DNA of 64,000 nt from Ruminococcus sp. (GCA_017626015.1 JAGAJO010000001.1:310001-374000), one strand, 5' to 3'; counted from the stretch's first letter, positions 9,652 through 18,427 are shown. Numbers and translations: made by a program. Notes: generated by a model from the letters alone, not told the origin.

Positions 9652-11115
9652 ATGAAGAAAATAAAGGAACGCTGTGTATTTGCCGTGTTCTGGGCGGCAG
9701 TGATTTCCGCACTGTATATTTTTATAATCATGCGTCCCTTCGGTTCTATGGACGAGCTTTGGATATTCAATATGGGACTGAATGTATCCAGAGGTCTGGC
9801 TCCTTACTCGGAAGTGACCATGATAACGCCGCCTTTGTCTCATATGCTTTCGGCTGCGTTTATAAAAATTTTCGGCGAGGAGCTTTTATCGATCCGCCTT
9901 CTTGCACTTATAATTTCGTCAGCGGACTGCCTGCTTATTTACTCCGTTTTAAGACAGGCTGAAATTAATAAAAGCTTTTCTCTGATAATAGCCGGAGCCT
10001 GCTGTGCATTTTTTGGGAGCGTTTTTACATATGATTATAATTTCCTGATATTGACCTTATCATTGGCGGCTGTTCTGTTTAAGCTCAAAGCGGTAAAAAG
10101 CGGAAGTTCCGGTTTTGTCGTGGCTTCATCGATCTTCTCGGCGGTCACGCTGCTTTGCAAGCAGTCTGTGGGAGCGGCTTTCTGGATATGTATGCTTATC
10201 TGCGATGTGCTTGTCTTTCGTGACCATAAAAAGAAAATGCTCCTTATCGACCTTTCATGCGCATTTGTCTGCGGAGCGCTGCTGCTGATCTATCTTATTT
10301 CAGCGGGGAATTTAGCTGATTTTGTTCGGTACTGCATAACAGGCATAGGAGAATTTGACAACCGTATTTCTGTTTTCAGGTTCATGCTTGGCAGCGCCGA
10401 CGGTTTCTTTGTCTGTGTATACTCTGCTTCCGCATTGTTTTTTGCGGCGGTAAGAACCGTAAAAGCCGTAAAAAACGGAGCTGTCCGTGAAAATGCAGGG
10501 ACGGTGATACTTTTATGCTCCTCAGCGGGACTTTTGTCCGCAGCATACCCTATTGCCGATCTCAGTCACAGCGCAATATTTTTTGCCCATGTTATTTTGC
10601 TTTCCTGCATTTTGTTAAGGAGGAAGATAAAAGGCATGGATATGCGGGGCAAGAATGTCGGTATCGTTCTTATGGGACTTATCTGCGTTTGCGGTTCGGC
10701 GGCAGTTACGCTTGATACCGACCTTGTAAAATGCAGTATAAAGCATTACAGCGGCGTTCCCATAAGCAGATCTGTCCGGACGCAGATAGAGACCGTAAGC
10801 GGATATATCGGGGAGTCCGGGAAAAAAACGGCGATCCTTGACGCTTATGCCGCTGTATATCTTATTCCGCTGGATATTTATAATAAGGATCTTGATATGT
10901 TTCTCAAGGGAAATGTGGGCGGAAAAGCCTCCGAGGTCTTAAGTGAGCATATAGACGGCTATGACACAGTGCTTGTACTGCGGGATACAAGCCGTCATAA
11001 CTGGCAGTTTCCAAAGGGAACGGAGCGTATCGTCCTTGAAAAGGGAGAAAAGCAGGAGGAAATACTTAATTACGATGTATATACAATACATCACGAAAGG
11101 GAGGATGCTCTATGA
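9652..11115 (+). CDS. polytopic membrane protein, GT-C glycosyltransferase-like
   Basis: 487 residues with about ten membrane helices and a soluble C-terminal part of about 120 residues. The first extracellular loop has an acidic pair after helix 1 (SMDELWIFNMG) and then a GLAPYSEV segment followed by TPPLSH. This resembles the acidic catalytic loop and TPP motif of PMT/ArnT-type GT-C glycosyltransferases that use lipid-linked sugars. The assignment to GT-C is by fold pattern only. I chose ATG 9652 because AGGGGGA lies just upstream and the longer TTG form begins inside a terminator stem. The stop overlaps the next gene (ATGA). Confidence 0.65.
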   Translation: MKKIKERCVFAVFWAAVISALYIFIIMRPFGSMDELWIFNMGLNVSRGLAPYSEVTMITPPLSHMLSAAFIKIFGEELLSIRLLALIISSADCLLIYSVLRQAEINKSFSLIIAGACCAFFGSVFTYDYNFLILTLSLAAVLFKLKAVKSGSSGFVVASSIFSAVTLLCKQSVGAAFWICMLICDVLVFRDHKKKMLLIDLSCAFVCGALLLIYLISAGNLADFVRYCITGIGEFDNRISVFRFMLGSADGFFVCVYSASALFFAAVRTVKAVKNGAVRENAGTVILLCSSAGLLSAAYPIADLSHSAIFFAHVILLSCILLRRKIKGMDMRGKNVGIVLMGLICVCGSAAVTLDTDLVKCSIKHYSGVPISRSVRTQIETVSGYIGESGKKTAILDAYAAVYLIPLDIYNKDLDMFLKGNVGGKASEVLSEHIDGYDTVLVLRDTSRHNWQFPKGTERIVLEKGEKQEEILNYDVYTIHHEREDAL

Positions 11116-12614
11116 ACGCCGTAACAAAAAGAACGGTAACAGTGCTGACTGTATGTCTTACCGTCAGCGCACTGATACTGTGCTACAGCAGAGGGATATC
11201 CGGAAATGATTTCTGGTGGCATATCAAGGTAGGGGAATACGTTTGTCAGAACGGCTGCATACCTGACCGGGATATTTTTTCATGGTACGGAATGCAGGAA
11301 AATATCAGCTGGACGCCTCACGAATGGCTGTCCGATGTGATCTTCTACTGCCTGTATTCCTTTGGGGGCGGTGTTGGGATATTCCTGTTTTCCATAGCTT
11401 CTGCGGGAGGAATGATATTCCTTGTCTCTTACAGGCTCAGGAACAAGCTTTTTGAAAATCTTCCGGCAGTCTTGCTTTTCATCTGTCTGCTCACCGTTTT
11501 AAGCAGTATGTTCTTTTACGGCAGACCGCATATTTTCAGCTTTTATCTGATGTACTGGGAGCTGTATCTGCTGTACAGGTTCAGAACGGACGAAAGCTTC
11601 AGGGGAATATTCCTGCTGCCGGTCATTGCAGCGCTCTGGAGCAATCTTCACGGCGGCTCTGCAAATCTTTCCTATATTCTTCCCGCAGTCATGCTGGCGG
11701 CAAATCTTAAGGGCTTTGACTACGGCAGGCTCCACGGCGGAACATTTACCAAAAGGCAGATAATAGTTCTTTCGGTATTGATACCGGTCTGTGCGGCGGC
11801 GATACTTGTAAATCCGGTGGGACTCGATGTGCTGATCTATCCCTACAAAAGTATGTCGGATTCATTTATGCTGGCTGTTATTTCAGAGTGGGCTTCGCCC
11901 GACGCAAAGGAGATCGCCCAGCTTATCTGCTTTTTTCTCCCGATACTGCTTGTTATCCACGGTATGCTTGTGTCGGAAAAGAAGCTTTCCGCAGACGATG
12001 CCGCATATGCGCTGATGTTCCTGCTGCTTTTTTTCAGGAGCAGCAGATTTTCCATAATGTTCTGCATTGCTGCGGCATTTTTTGCGGGAGAGTATATAGT
12101 TCCCGTGAAGTCTAAGGATCTTGACAAACGCAGTCAGCGGGCGGTAGTTTACCTTGTCTGTGCTGTTTTTGCCGCCATGGGGATCTGGGGGACGATGAGG
12201 ATAGTCAGAAAAAACAACAGCGGAAAGCTTATTTCCATGGAGGTAGAGCAGGAAATAGTGGATCGTATAAAGGAATCGTCTCCTCAAAGGCTGTTTAACG
12301 ATTATAATTTCGGTACGGAGCTTATTTTTAACGATGTCAAGGTGTTTTTTGACTCCCGTGCGGATCTGTATGCCCAGAAAAATATTATGCGTGACGGTAT
12401 TGCCCTGCTTATGCTTACCCAGACCGAAGAGGATCCTGAAAGCCGCTGTCCGCAGCCGAAGAAAATTATAGATAAGTATGATTTTGACGGATTTTTCATA
12501 GACAGATCCCGTCCGCTTTATGCTTATCTTAAGGACTGCGGAGAATTTTCCCTTGAATATGAAACGGATAAAGCGGCGTATTTTATAAGAAAACAGCCCG
12601 GAGAGATACATTGA
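11112..12614 (+). CDS. polytopic membrane protein, paired with the GT-C-like gene
   Basis: 500 residues, about ten membrane helices. After helix 1 comes a conserved-looking extracellular loop (NDFWWHIKVGEYV, then IPDRDIFSW and WTPHEWLSD), a pattern seen in uncharacterised large membrane proteins often labelled glycosyltransferase-like. The last 120 residues are soluble and contain a YNFGTELIF and DSRADLY stretch. It starts within the stop of the previous gene (ATGA), so the two proteins are made together and may form a complex or act in the same pathway of envelope glycan assembly. This is inference; the reaction is unknown. Confidence 0.65.
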   Translation: MNAVTKRTVTVLTVCLTVSALILCYSRGISGNDFWWHIKVGEYVCQNGCIPDRDIFSWYGMQENISWTPHEWLSDVIFYCLYSFGGGVGIFLFSIASAGGMIFLVSYRLRNKLFENLPAVLLFICLLTVLSSMFFYGRPHIFSFYLMYWELYLLYRFRTDESFRGIFLLPVIAALWSNLHGGSANLSYILPAVMLAANLKGFDYGRLHGGTFTKRQIIVLSVLIPVCAAAILVNPVGLDVLIYPYKSMSDSFMLAVISEWASPDAKEIAQLICFFLPILLVIHGMLVSEKKLSADDAAYALMFLLLFFRSSRFSIMFCIAAAFFAGEYIVPVKSKDLDKRSQRAVVYLVCAVFAAMGIWGTMRIVRKNNSGKLISMEVEQEIVDRIKESSPQRLFNDYNFGTELIFNDVKVFFDSRADLYAQKNIMRDGIALLMLTQTEEDPESRCPQPKKIIDKYDFDGFFIDRSRPLYAYLKDCGEFSLEYETDKAAYFIRKQPGEIH

Positions 12615-12715
12615 TCAGCATGCCCTTAGTCGCTCCTTATTAATAAAATATTTACATCTGAGCTGAAACTCGCAGCTAAAAAAACTCCACTATAATAACA
12701 AAGGAGGGGGAACGA

Positions 12716-13255
12716 ATGGCAGGAGTTACTTATGGTGAGGACGGCGGTTTCAAGGCAATTTATGAAAGTACAAGCAAAAAAATATTCGGCGTGATCTATG
12801 CCGGGACGGACAGTCTTGCCGATGCTCAGGATATTTTTCAGGAGACGTATGTTGATCTGTACAATGCTCTAAGATCTGGGCGGAAAATACGTGATCCGCA
12901 GTCGTATGCAGTAACTATAGCCAGAAAAAAGCTGTCCGCTCATTATAAGCGGCAGAAAAAACGGCTGAATAATACAGAAATCTCCGATATCGGCGAGTCT
13001 GAGGAGAATTTGCTTGCAGACGATTACGACATTGAGGACAGTGTAATAAACAGCCGTTTGTACGAAGAGATATCCGCAAGACTGGAAGCCAAGCCGGAAA
13101 TTGTCCGGAAAATTTTCGTCATGTTCTACAGTCTGGATATGAGCGTGGGAGAGATCGCCGAAGATCTGTCAGTTTCTCAGTCCTTTGTAAAAAATAAGCT
13201 TTACAGAACTCTTAAGGAATTCCGTAAAATTTACGGGAAGGAGGACAAACAATGA
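12716..13255 (+). CDS. ECF-type RNA polymerase sigma factor
   Basis: 179 residues, the usual size for an extracytoplasmic-function sigma-70 factor. Region 2 lies around residues 10-75 (DAQDIFQETYVDLYNAL is the core-binding helix). Region 4 is at about 120-175, with a helix-turn-helix (MSVGEIAEDL, then SQSFVKNKLYRTL). A strong AAAGGAGGGGG precedes ATG 12716. A TATAAT lies at 12691-12696 with TGAAAC at 12664-12669, an ECF-like -35 that could mean autoregulation, but the spacing is not ideal. The stop overlaps the next gene (ATGA), the usual layout of a sigma/anti-sigma pair. Confidence 0.9.
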   Translation: MAGVTYGEDGGFKAIYESTSKKIFGVIYAGTDSLADAQDIFQETYVDLYNALRSGRKIRDPQSYAVTIARKKLSAHYKRQKKRLNNTEISDIGESEENLLADDYDIEDSVINSRLYEEISARLEAKPEIVRKIFVMFYSLDMSVGEIAEDLSVSQSFVKNKLYRTLKEFRKIYGKEDKQ

Positions 13256-14931
13256 AAGAGAGAGATTTTTATAAAAAGCTGCTGGGCGGAAATTTTGCTC
13301 CCGATTTTGACAGGATCGAAAAGCTTATCGAGAACGGCGAAGCCGGCGGCGGGATCAAGGAAAGCGTCGGCGGAAAAAACAGAATAAAGATACGCAGAGG
13401 AGGATTGGCAGCAGTTTGTGCAGCCGTCTGCATAGCGGTTTTCTGCGGGGCATATCTTATCCTTGCGGGAAATGACAGTATCGATACCGCAGATAAGACA
13501 GAAAGCATATCCGACAGCAGCGTGAACAGTATTGCTCCGATTGTTTCGGACGACAGCTCCGACAGCAATGCTGACAGCATTGCAGAAAGCAATACGGATC
13601 CTGACGATACGCAGCCGTTAAAGGTCGGCGGGTTGTATGTCAGCGAGCTGTATGAACAGTCTCTTTCGGTAAAGTATGTCAGGGTAGCAGACATTTCGGA
13701 GACCCCCGAAAAGGACGTATACGGCTTAAAAGGCGAATTTCTTAAATATAGGTTTGATTATGTATACGACTGGAAGGAATATTCCGATACGGAAGGTATA
13801 CCCTGGATATATTCCGACAGCGGCTGCGAAACATATTTCCCCCTCGACAGCATGACCCTTGAAAAGGGCAAGGAATATCTGATCTTCACAGGTGAAAATA
13901 ACAAACCTGTCAATTCGTTTCAGGGAGCTTATCAGGTCGAAGGCGGAAAAGCCTTTCTGCCGCTTGTGGATACGGATATGTGGGACTTCAATTTGAGCAA
14001 GCTGTACTTTCTGTGCTTTAACGACGGTCCTGAAAACGATCTGTACCAATACGCCCTGAAGGAATGCTGTAAATACGTCGATTCCACGGAGACCGAATAT
14101 ACCTTAAGTCAGCCTGTGCTTCTTACAGGTACCGAAGGGGAAAATATATATGCGGCGTTCTTTATACTGTCAGATGAAAAGATAACTGCAGCGTTTACGG
14201 TCACGAAAACTCCCGAGGGTATGGTATCGGTCAAGAATCAGATACCCGATGACGACGAGCTGAACAGCTATATCGGGAAGGAGTACGGCTTTATACATTA
14301 TCCCGAAAAGGGAGAAACAGGACTGGAATATGAGTCGCTGGGACATTTTTGGCAGGAATACGACGGCAAGGTCTCGGAGATATATAATATGGGAGATACG
14401 TTTACTGCGGAGGAGTCTCAGTCTCCTGACGAAGAGCCTGCGGATTACGGATTTTTAAAGGACGCAGGCGAAGAATACCCGGTATACAGCCTGACGGAAA
14501 ACGGTGACAGCTCATTTATTTCCCGGGACGGAGCTATTCGTGCCGAATATGAGGTGCATACCGACAGCGAAGGCGTTACTCTGCTGCTGACCTATTATAA
14601 CGATACCGATTACGATCTGTCGGTATTCTGTGAGATCTTTCAGCCCGTGATAATGATAAATACCAACGATGGCTACAGAAATGCTATAGCTATGAACCCC
14701 GGATACGAGCCTATGGCTGCGCATTCGTTGATCGAAAAGACATACAGGTTCGATTACAGCGACTGCCTTTCGGAATATTACAATAACGGCAATAATCACT
14801 GGAACGACAGCGGGGAGAACAGTATATGCATAAACACAGAGATACGGCTCCAGATCGAGGGTGCGGACGGAATTTATCCATGTACCTACCGCACAGCTGA
14901 GGAATATTACGATATAAAATTCACCGTATAG
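13252..14931 (+). CDS. membrane-anchored probable anti-sigma factor with large outer domain
   Basis: 559 residues. A cytoplasmic N-terminus of about 50 residues precedes one membrane helix (about 51-72), a Ser/Asp/Thr-rich linker (about 75-125), and a large extracytoplasmic part of about 430 residues that I do not recognise. It is translationally coupled to the ECF sigma factor (ATGA overlap at 13252-13255), the position of anti-sigma factors. The short N-terminal segment would bind the sigma factor and the outer domain would sense the signal. No zinc-binding HxxxCxxC motif is present, so it is not a ZAS-type anti-sigma. The role is inferred from position and topology. Confidence 0.65.
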   Translation: MKERDFYKKLLGGNFAPDFDRIEKLIENGEAGGGIKESVGGKNRIKIRRGGLAAVCAAVCIAVFCGAYLILAGNDSIDTADKTESISDSSVNSIAPIVSDDSSDSNADSIAESNTDPDDTQPLKVGGLYVSELYEQSLSVKYVRVADISETPEKDVYGLKGEFLKYRFDYVYDWKEYSDTEGIPWIYSDSGCETYFPLDSMTLEKGKEYLIFTGENNKPVNSFQGAYQVEGGKAFLPLVDTDMWDFNLSKLYFLCFNDGPENDLYQYALKECCKYVDSTETEYTLSQPVLLTGTEGENIYAAFFILSDEKITAAFTVTKTPEGMVSVKNQIPDDDELNSYIGKEYGFIHYPEKGETGLEYESLGHFWQEYDGKVSEIYNMGDTFTAEESQSPDEEPADYGFLKDAGEEYPVYSLTENGDSSFISRDGAIRAEYEVHTDSEGVTLLLTYYNDTDYDLSVFCEIFQPVIMINTNDGYRNAIAMNPGYEPMAAHSLIEKTYRFDYSDCLSEYYNNGNNHWNDSGENSICINTEIRLQIEGADGIYPCTYRTAEEYYDIKFTV

Positions 14932-14960
14932 AATAGACTGTGAGAACAAAAGCAGATATG

Positions 14961-15000
14961 TCCGCCCCGTATTCAACGCCGGGGCGGATCTTTCATTTTT
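14961..15000 (+). terminator. rho-independent terminator after the sigma/anti-sigma pair
   Basis: A nine-base GC-rich stem (14961-14969 with 14980-14988) is followed by TCTTTCATTTTTT. Confidence 0.85.
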
Positions 15001-15013
15001 TCAGACTTTAATG

Positions 15014-15042
15014 TTGCCTGACGGCGGAAATTGTGGTATAAT
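15014..15042 (+). promoter_or_regulatory. promoter of the LTA-synthase-like gene
   Basis: TTGCCT (15014-15019), a 17-base spacer and TATAAT (15037-15042). The predicted transcript starts near 15049, so the palindromic element at 15058-15218 would be in its leader of about 200 nt. Confidence 0.65.
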
Positions 15043-15057
15043 GTAAAAAGAACTAAA

Positions 15058-15218
15058 GGTCACCTCTAAAAACCTCTGCCGCTTGTCTGCGGCACATCTT
15101 CAGCCGTCATATTTCACAAAATTTCCTTGTAATACACGAGTATGACTGCGAAAATTTTGTGAAATCTGCCGACTAAATCTGCACCACATCCAAACGACAC
15201 AGGTCTTTAGAAGCGACC
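15058..15218. repeat. MITE-like palindromic element, 161 bp
   Basis: The ends are imperfect inverted repeats (15058-15075 against 15201-15218, 15 of 18 bases pair). Inside is a perfect 14-base inverted repeat (15111-15124 with 15152-15165) and a small GCCGC/GCGGC hairpin. The element carries no gene and could fold into one long structure. It lies between the promoter and the start codon of the LTA-synthase-like gene. No second full copy was seen in this window. Confidence 0.65.
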
Positions 15219-15250
15219 TAAAATAATACGTAAAGACGGAGAAAAACATT

Positions 15251-17254
15251 ATGACAGATGAAAAAATTAAAACTGAATGCGGTGAGCAGCCCGATAAGTC
15301 CGAAGCAAAAAAATCGGTTTCGTCAAAAAGAGTCATATTATCCCTTGGTGCGGTCATAGCCTTGTTGGGTTGTGCTGCTCTGTTCGGTAATTACATATTA
15401 AACGGCATTATGGGAAGGATCAATATTATTTTTGTACTTATTATGGCGGTAAGCGGCTGCGTGATACTTGCAACGCTTATAAGGGATATATATTTGTCGG
15501 GGGAAAAGCCGGTTATCGGAAGATATGTCATGTGCTCAGTACTTGCGCTTAATTCCTTTATGATCCCCGAGCTTATAATGGACGCTCCGCCGCTTAAAAG
15601 GACTGTTCTTTTCTTTCTGTTAGGTTATCTGCTGAGTCTCCTTCCTTACATACTAGGCAGCATAATATTTTCAAAGCAGAAGGTGTGGAATATTATCGTA
15701 GCCTTGTTTTTTAATTTATATGCCTTCATGCAATACTATGTTTATCAGTTTAGGGGAGATCCCATTAAATTTTCCGATTTTTCAAGTATAAGGTCGGCAT
15801 TGGAGATCGAGGGTCAGTACAGCTTCACACCGCAGCTGCTTCCGATATTCTGCATCGTGGATCTTATAATAATAACCGCATTTATCGTTTTTACGGACGT
15901 TACGCCTGTGTGCGCAAAAAGCAGGATAATTTCCTCTGCCGTATTTTCAGCAGGGGTAGCTGTTATGATCTTTGTCGGAGGATATTCCTTTGACGAGGGA
16001 GTTAAAAACAGATATATCACTCTGAATTTTTCCGGAGAGGAAAACTGCTATACCTACCGCTGTGTGGGATTTAACCTTATGCTTTATTTTGACGGTATGT
16101 ACAACCGTGTGGAGGAGCCGGAGAACTATTCCCACGAAAAGGCAGATGAGATCTTATCCGGCTATACCGTTGAAGCGGCGGACAAAAAGCCTGTTATTAT
16201 CGGAATAATGAACGAATCCTTTGCGGATTTCAGCCACATTTCGGATTTTGACGTAAATGCCGACTATATGCCGAATTACCGCAGACTTTGCAAAGAGGGC
16301 ATATCAGGCTATGTGACCGTATCGGCATACGGCGGATATTCCTGTAATTCCGAGTATGAATTTCTGTCGGGAAACAGTATGTATTATCTTCCGTCAGGCA
16401 GCGCTGTTTTTACTCAGTATCTTAGATCCCCGCAGGAAAGTATAGTCAGCTATTTCAACTCTATGGGATATGTGACGCAGGCGGTAACTCCCTGCACTCC
16501 CGATCTGTGGAACATAGGGGAATCATATGAAAACCTCGGCTTTTCGGACAGCGTTTTCAGCTGTCTCAGCGGTGAAAGCGATCTCAGCTATGTGAACGGA
16601 AACAACTCCGACAGGGATCTGTTCAGAAAAATAGAAAAGCTTTACGAGGAAAGAGACAAAAGCAAGCCGCTTTTTATGTGGACAACAACAATGCAGAACC
16701 ACGGTCCTTATGAAGGACTTGAAGACCCCGCCGGCGGAGTGGAGCTGGAGGATATGGACTGTCCTGAGGCAGAGGTATTTCTCAGCTCGATAAAGCTTTC
16801 CGACGAAGCTGTGGGCAAGCTTATCGACTATTTCCGCAGCGAAGAAGAGGAGGTCGTTATAGTCATGTTCGGCGACCATTATCCGCATATAATGGATTTC
16901 ACCCGACAGCTTTACGGCTGCTCGGTGGAGGAGCTTTCCGTAGAGGATTATTCCAGACTTCACCAGACGCCATTCCTTATCTGGAGCAATAAGGGACTTG
17001 AATCGGAGAAAATCGGGGATATAAGTCTGAATTACCTTTCAAATGAGGTTTTCAAAGCGGCAGGACTTCCCCTTTCCGAATATCAGCAGTCGCTTGAGGA
17101 TATACGGGCGGATATTCCCGTTATAAGCGGCTTCGGCTATGAGACCTCCGACGGTAAGTGGCACGGACCGGGGGAAAGCTCCGATTTCGGAGATACGATG
17201 AACAGGTATCATATTCTTGAGTATGACAGAATGTTCGGAGAAAAAAAGCAGTGA
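15251..17254 (+). CDS. LTA-synthase-like phosphoglycerol transferase (sulfatase fold)
   Basis: 667 residues: about five to six N-terminal membrane helices (residues 27-250) and an extracellular alkaline-phosphatase/sulfatase domain (about 315-640). Motifs are an IIGIMNESFADF metal-binding start, LSGNSMYYLPSG, a TTMQNHGPYE histidine motif and a VIVMFGDHYP motif, in the order found in LtaS-type enzymes that polymerise glycerol phosphate from phosphatidylglycerol on a membrane anchor. At the position where LtaS enzymes have the nucleophilic Thr (GGxTxNSEFE in relatives) this protein has Ser364 (GGYSCNSEYE). Ser could still serve as nucleophile, or substrate use may differ. It is monocistronic, with its own promoter and a terminator at 17274. 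Confidence 0.85.
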   Translation: MTDEKIKTECGEQPDKSEAKKSVSSKRVILSLGAVIALLGCAALFGNYILNGIMGRINIIFVLIMAVSGCVILATLIRDIYLSGEKPVIGRYVMCSVLALNSFMIPELIMDAPPLKRTVLFFLLGYLLSLLPYILGSIIFSKQKVWNIIVALFFNLYAFMQYYVYQFRGDPIKFSDFSSIRSALEIEGQYSFTPQLLPIFCIVDLIIITAFIVFTDVTPVCAKSRIISSAVFSAGVAVMIFVGGYSFDEGVKNRYITLNFSGEENCYTYRCVGFNLMLYFDGMYNRVEEPENYSHEKADEILSGYTVEAADKKPVIIGIMNESFADFSHISDFDVNADYMPNYRRLCKEGISGYVTVSAYGGYSCNSEYEFLSGNSMYYLPSGSAVFTQYLRSPQESIVSYFNSMGYVTQAVTPCTPDLWNIGESYENLGFSDSVFSCLSGESDLSYVNGNNSDRDLFRKIEKLYEERDKSKPLFMWTTTMQNHGPYEGLEDPAGGVELEDMDCPEAEVFLSSIKLSDEAVGKLIDYFRSEEEEVVIVMFGDHYPHIMDFTRQLYGCSVEELSVEDYSRLHQTPFLIWSNKGLESEKIGDISLNYLSNEVFKAAGLPLSEYQQSLEDIRADIPVISGFGYETSDGKWHGPGESSDFGDTMNRYHILEYDRMFGEKKQ

Positions 17255-17273
17255 TCTGTCTGACGATAAATTA

Positions 17274-17312
17274 CAGGCAGCCGGTATCCTATGCCGGCTG
17301 CCTGTGCTTTTT
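17274..17312 (+). terminator. rho-independent terminator
   Basis: An 11-base perfect stem (17274-17284 with 17294-17304) is followed by TGCTTTTT. Confidence 0.9.
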
Positions 17313-17387
17313 AGGAAAATGCTGATCAATGTATCTGCGAGGCAGTGAATTTTAAGGCAATACAGCGATTCAATCCGTGCTTCCTAA
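17311..17387. repeat. palindromic intergenic repeat, copy 1 of 3
   Basis: Begins TTAGGAA and ends TTCCTAA. Between these lie a GCTGATCAATGTATCTGCG block and GGCAGTGAATTTTAA, both shared with the copies at 58519-58592 and, in reverse, 18424-18541. It also contains AAGGCAATACAGC, close to the AAGGCAATACCGCA word found next to copies elsewhere. It lies between the terminator of the previous gene and the sdpR promoter. Confidence 0.7.
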
Positions 17388-17388
17388 G

Positions 17389-17466
17389 TATTTAGAAAAA
17401 ATTCTAAATAGCTATTGACAAAATAAAAGTCATGCGTTATAATGTATTTAGAAAATTTTCTAAATA
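17389..17466 (+). promoter_or_regulatory. sdpRI promoter between two palindromic operators
   Basis: A consensus promoter, TTGACA (17415-17420), 17 bases, TATAAT (17438-17443), lies between two nearly identical dyads. The upstream dyad (17389-17410) has nine-base arms TATTTAGAA/TTCTAAATA. The downstream dyad (17445-17466) is a perfect 22-base palindrome with the same arms and covers the transcription start. This is the expected binding site of the ArsR-type repressor encoded next, suggesting autorepression possibly involving both sites. Confidence 0.85.
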
Positions 17467-17498
17467 GCTTGCAGGCATAAAGGAAGGAAGATGATACT

Positions 17499-17807
17499 AT
17501 GGGTTTTCCCGAAACCTTTAAAGCCCTGTCCGACCCGGTAAGGCGTGAAATACTTATTATGCTGAAGGACGGAAGAAGATCTGCCGGGGAGATATCGGCA
17601 AAATTTGACATGACAGGTGCAACCGTTTCGTACCACCTGAGACAGCTTAAAAAAGCGGGGCTTGTCTACGAGACAAGGGAGAAGAATTTTATTTACTATT
17701 CTCTTGATCTTTCGGTTTTTGAGGAGATCGTAATGTGGGTCTCTCAGTTTACCGCAGGCGGACTTCCGTCAGATGAAAGAGGGAATATAAAGGAGGAAGA
17801 TGTATGA
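17499..17807 (+). CDS. sdpR: ArsR/SmtB-family autorepressor, SdpR-like
   Basis: 102 residues, almost entirely a winged-helix HTH: FKALSDPVRREILIMLKDG at the N-terminus, GEISAKFDMTGATVSYHLR as the recognition helices, then the wing (YETREKNFIYYSLD). No metal-binding cysteines are visible, as in SdpR, which represses its own operon and is released when SdpI binds its ligand and captures the repressor at the membrane. The gene follows two strong palindromic operators and a good AAGGAAGG site. It overlaps the sdpI-like gene by four bases, matching the Bacillus sdpRI arrangement. No sdpC-like toxin gene is nearby. Confidence 0.9.
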   Translation: MGFPETFKALSDPVRREILIMLKDGRRSAGEISAKFDMTGATVSYHLRQLKKAGLVYETREKNFIYYSLDLSVFEEIVMWVSQFTAGGLPSDERGNIKEEDV

Positions 17808-18427
17808 ATAAGATCCGTCTGACTAAAACAGATATTTTTACAGCGGCGCTTTGCCTGACCGCTGTTTTGCCCGGCATTGTTTTTTACAGCAGGCTTCCCG
17901 CAGAAATGCCCGTTCATTTCGATATTAACGATCAGCCTGACAGGCTTGCGCCGAAAGCCGTTGTTATTTTTCTTATACCGGTACTTATGTGCATTCTGCA
18001 GCTTGTCTGCTGCGCCTTTGCCTTCGGTCGGGAAAAGGATGCCGTTCCGGGAAAGCTCAAAGCGGTCTGCCGCATTATCATTCCGGTGATAACAGTTGTC
18101 CTTGAGACGCTGACGGTAATGTTCGCCATGGATATGTATAAGAATATAGGCACCGTGATCCTCTGCCTTCTGGGACTTGTGCTTATCATTGTCGGAAATT
18201 ATATGCCTAAAACACGGAGAAATTCTGTGTTCGGGATAAAGCTTCCGTCTACTCTCCGAAGCGATCGTGTGTGGGACAGTACGCACCGGCTTGCAGGCTG
18301 GCTGTGGACATTGACGGGAATAATCATAATCCCCCTTGCGTTGTCGGAGCTTTTTATTGTATCGGTTATTCTTATATTCATTGTTGTTGCCGTTCCCGTG
18401 ATCTATTCCCTGACTATATCCGATTAA
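17804..18427 (+). CDS. sdpI: SdpI-family membrane protein (immunity / signal transduction)
   Basis: 207 residues, about six membrane helices. The N-terminal half has the DUF1648 pattern (LPAEMPVHFDINDQPDR after helix 1). The C-terminal half has the SdpI signature (NSVFGIKLPSTLRSDRVW followed by HRLAGWLW). SdpI gives Bacillus immunity to the SdpC toxin and sequesters SdpR. Here it is co-transcribed with the SdpR-like repressor, so the pair may sense and resist a membrane-active peptide from another strain. That is inference, since no cognate toxin is encoded in the window. Its stop lies in the first bases of a palindromic repeat. Confidence 0.9.
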   Translation: MNKIRLTKTDIFTAALCLTAVLPGIVFYSRLPAEMPVHFDINDQPDRLAPKAVVIFLIPVLMCILQLVCCAFAFGREKDAVPGKLKAVCRIIIPVITVVLETLTVMFAMDMYKNIGTVILCLLGLVLIIVGNYMPKTRRNSVFGIKLPSTLRSDRVWDSTHRLAGWLWTLTGIIIIPLALSELFIVSVILIFIVVAVPVIYSLTISD

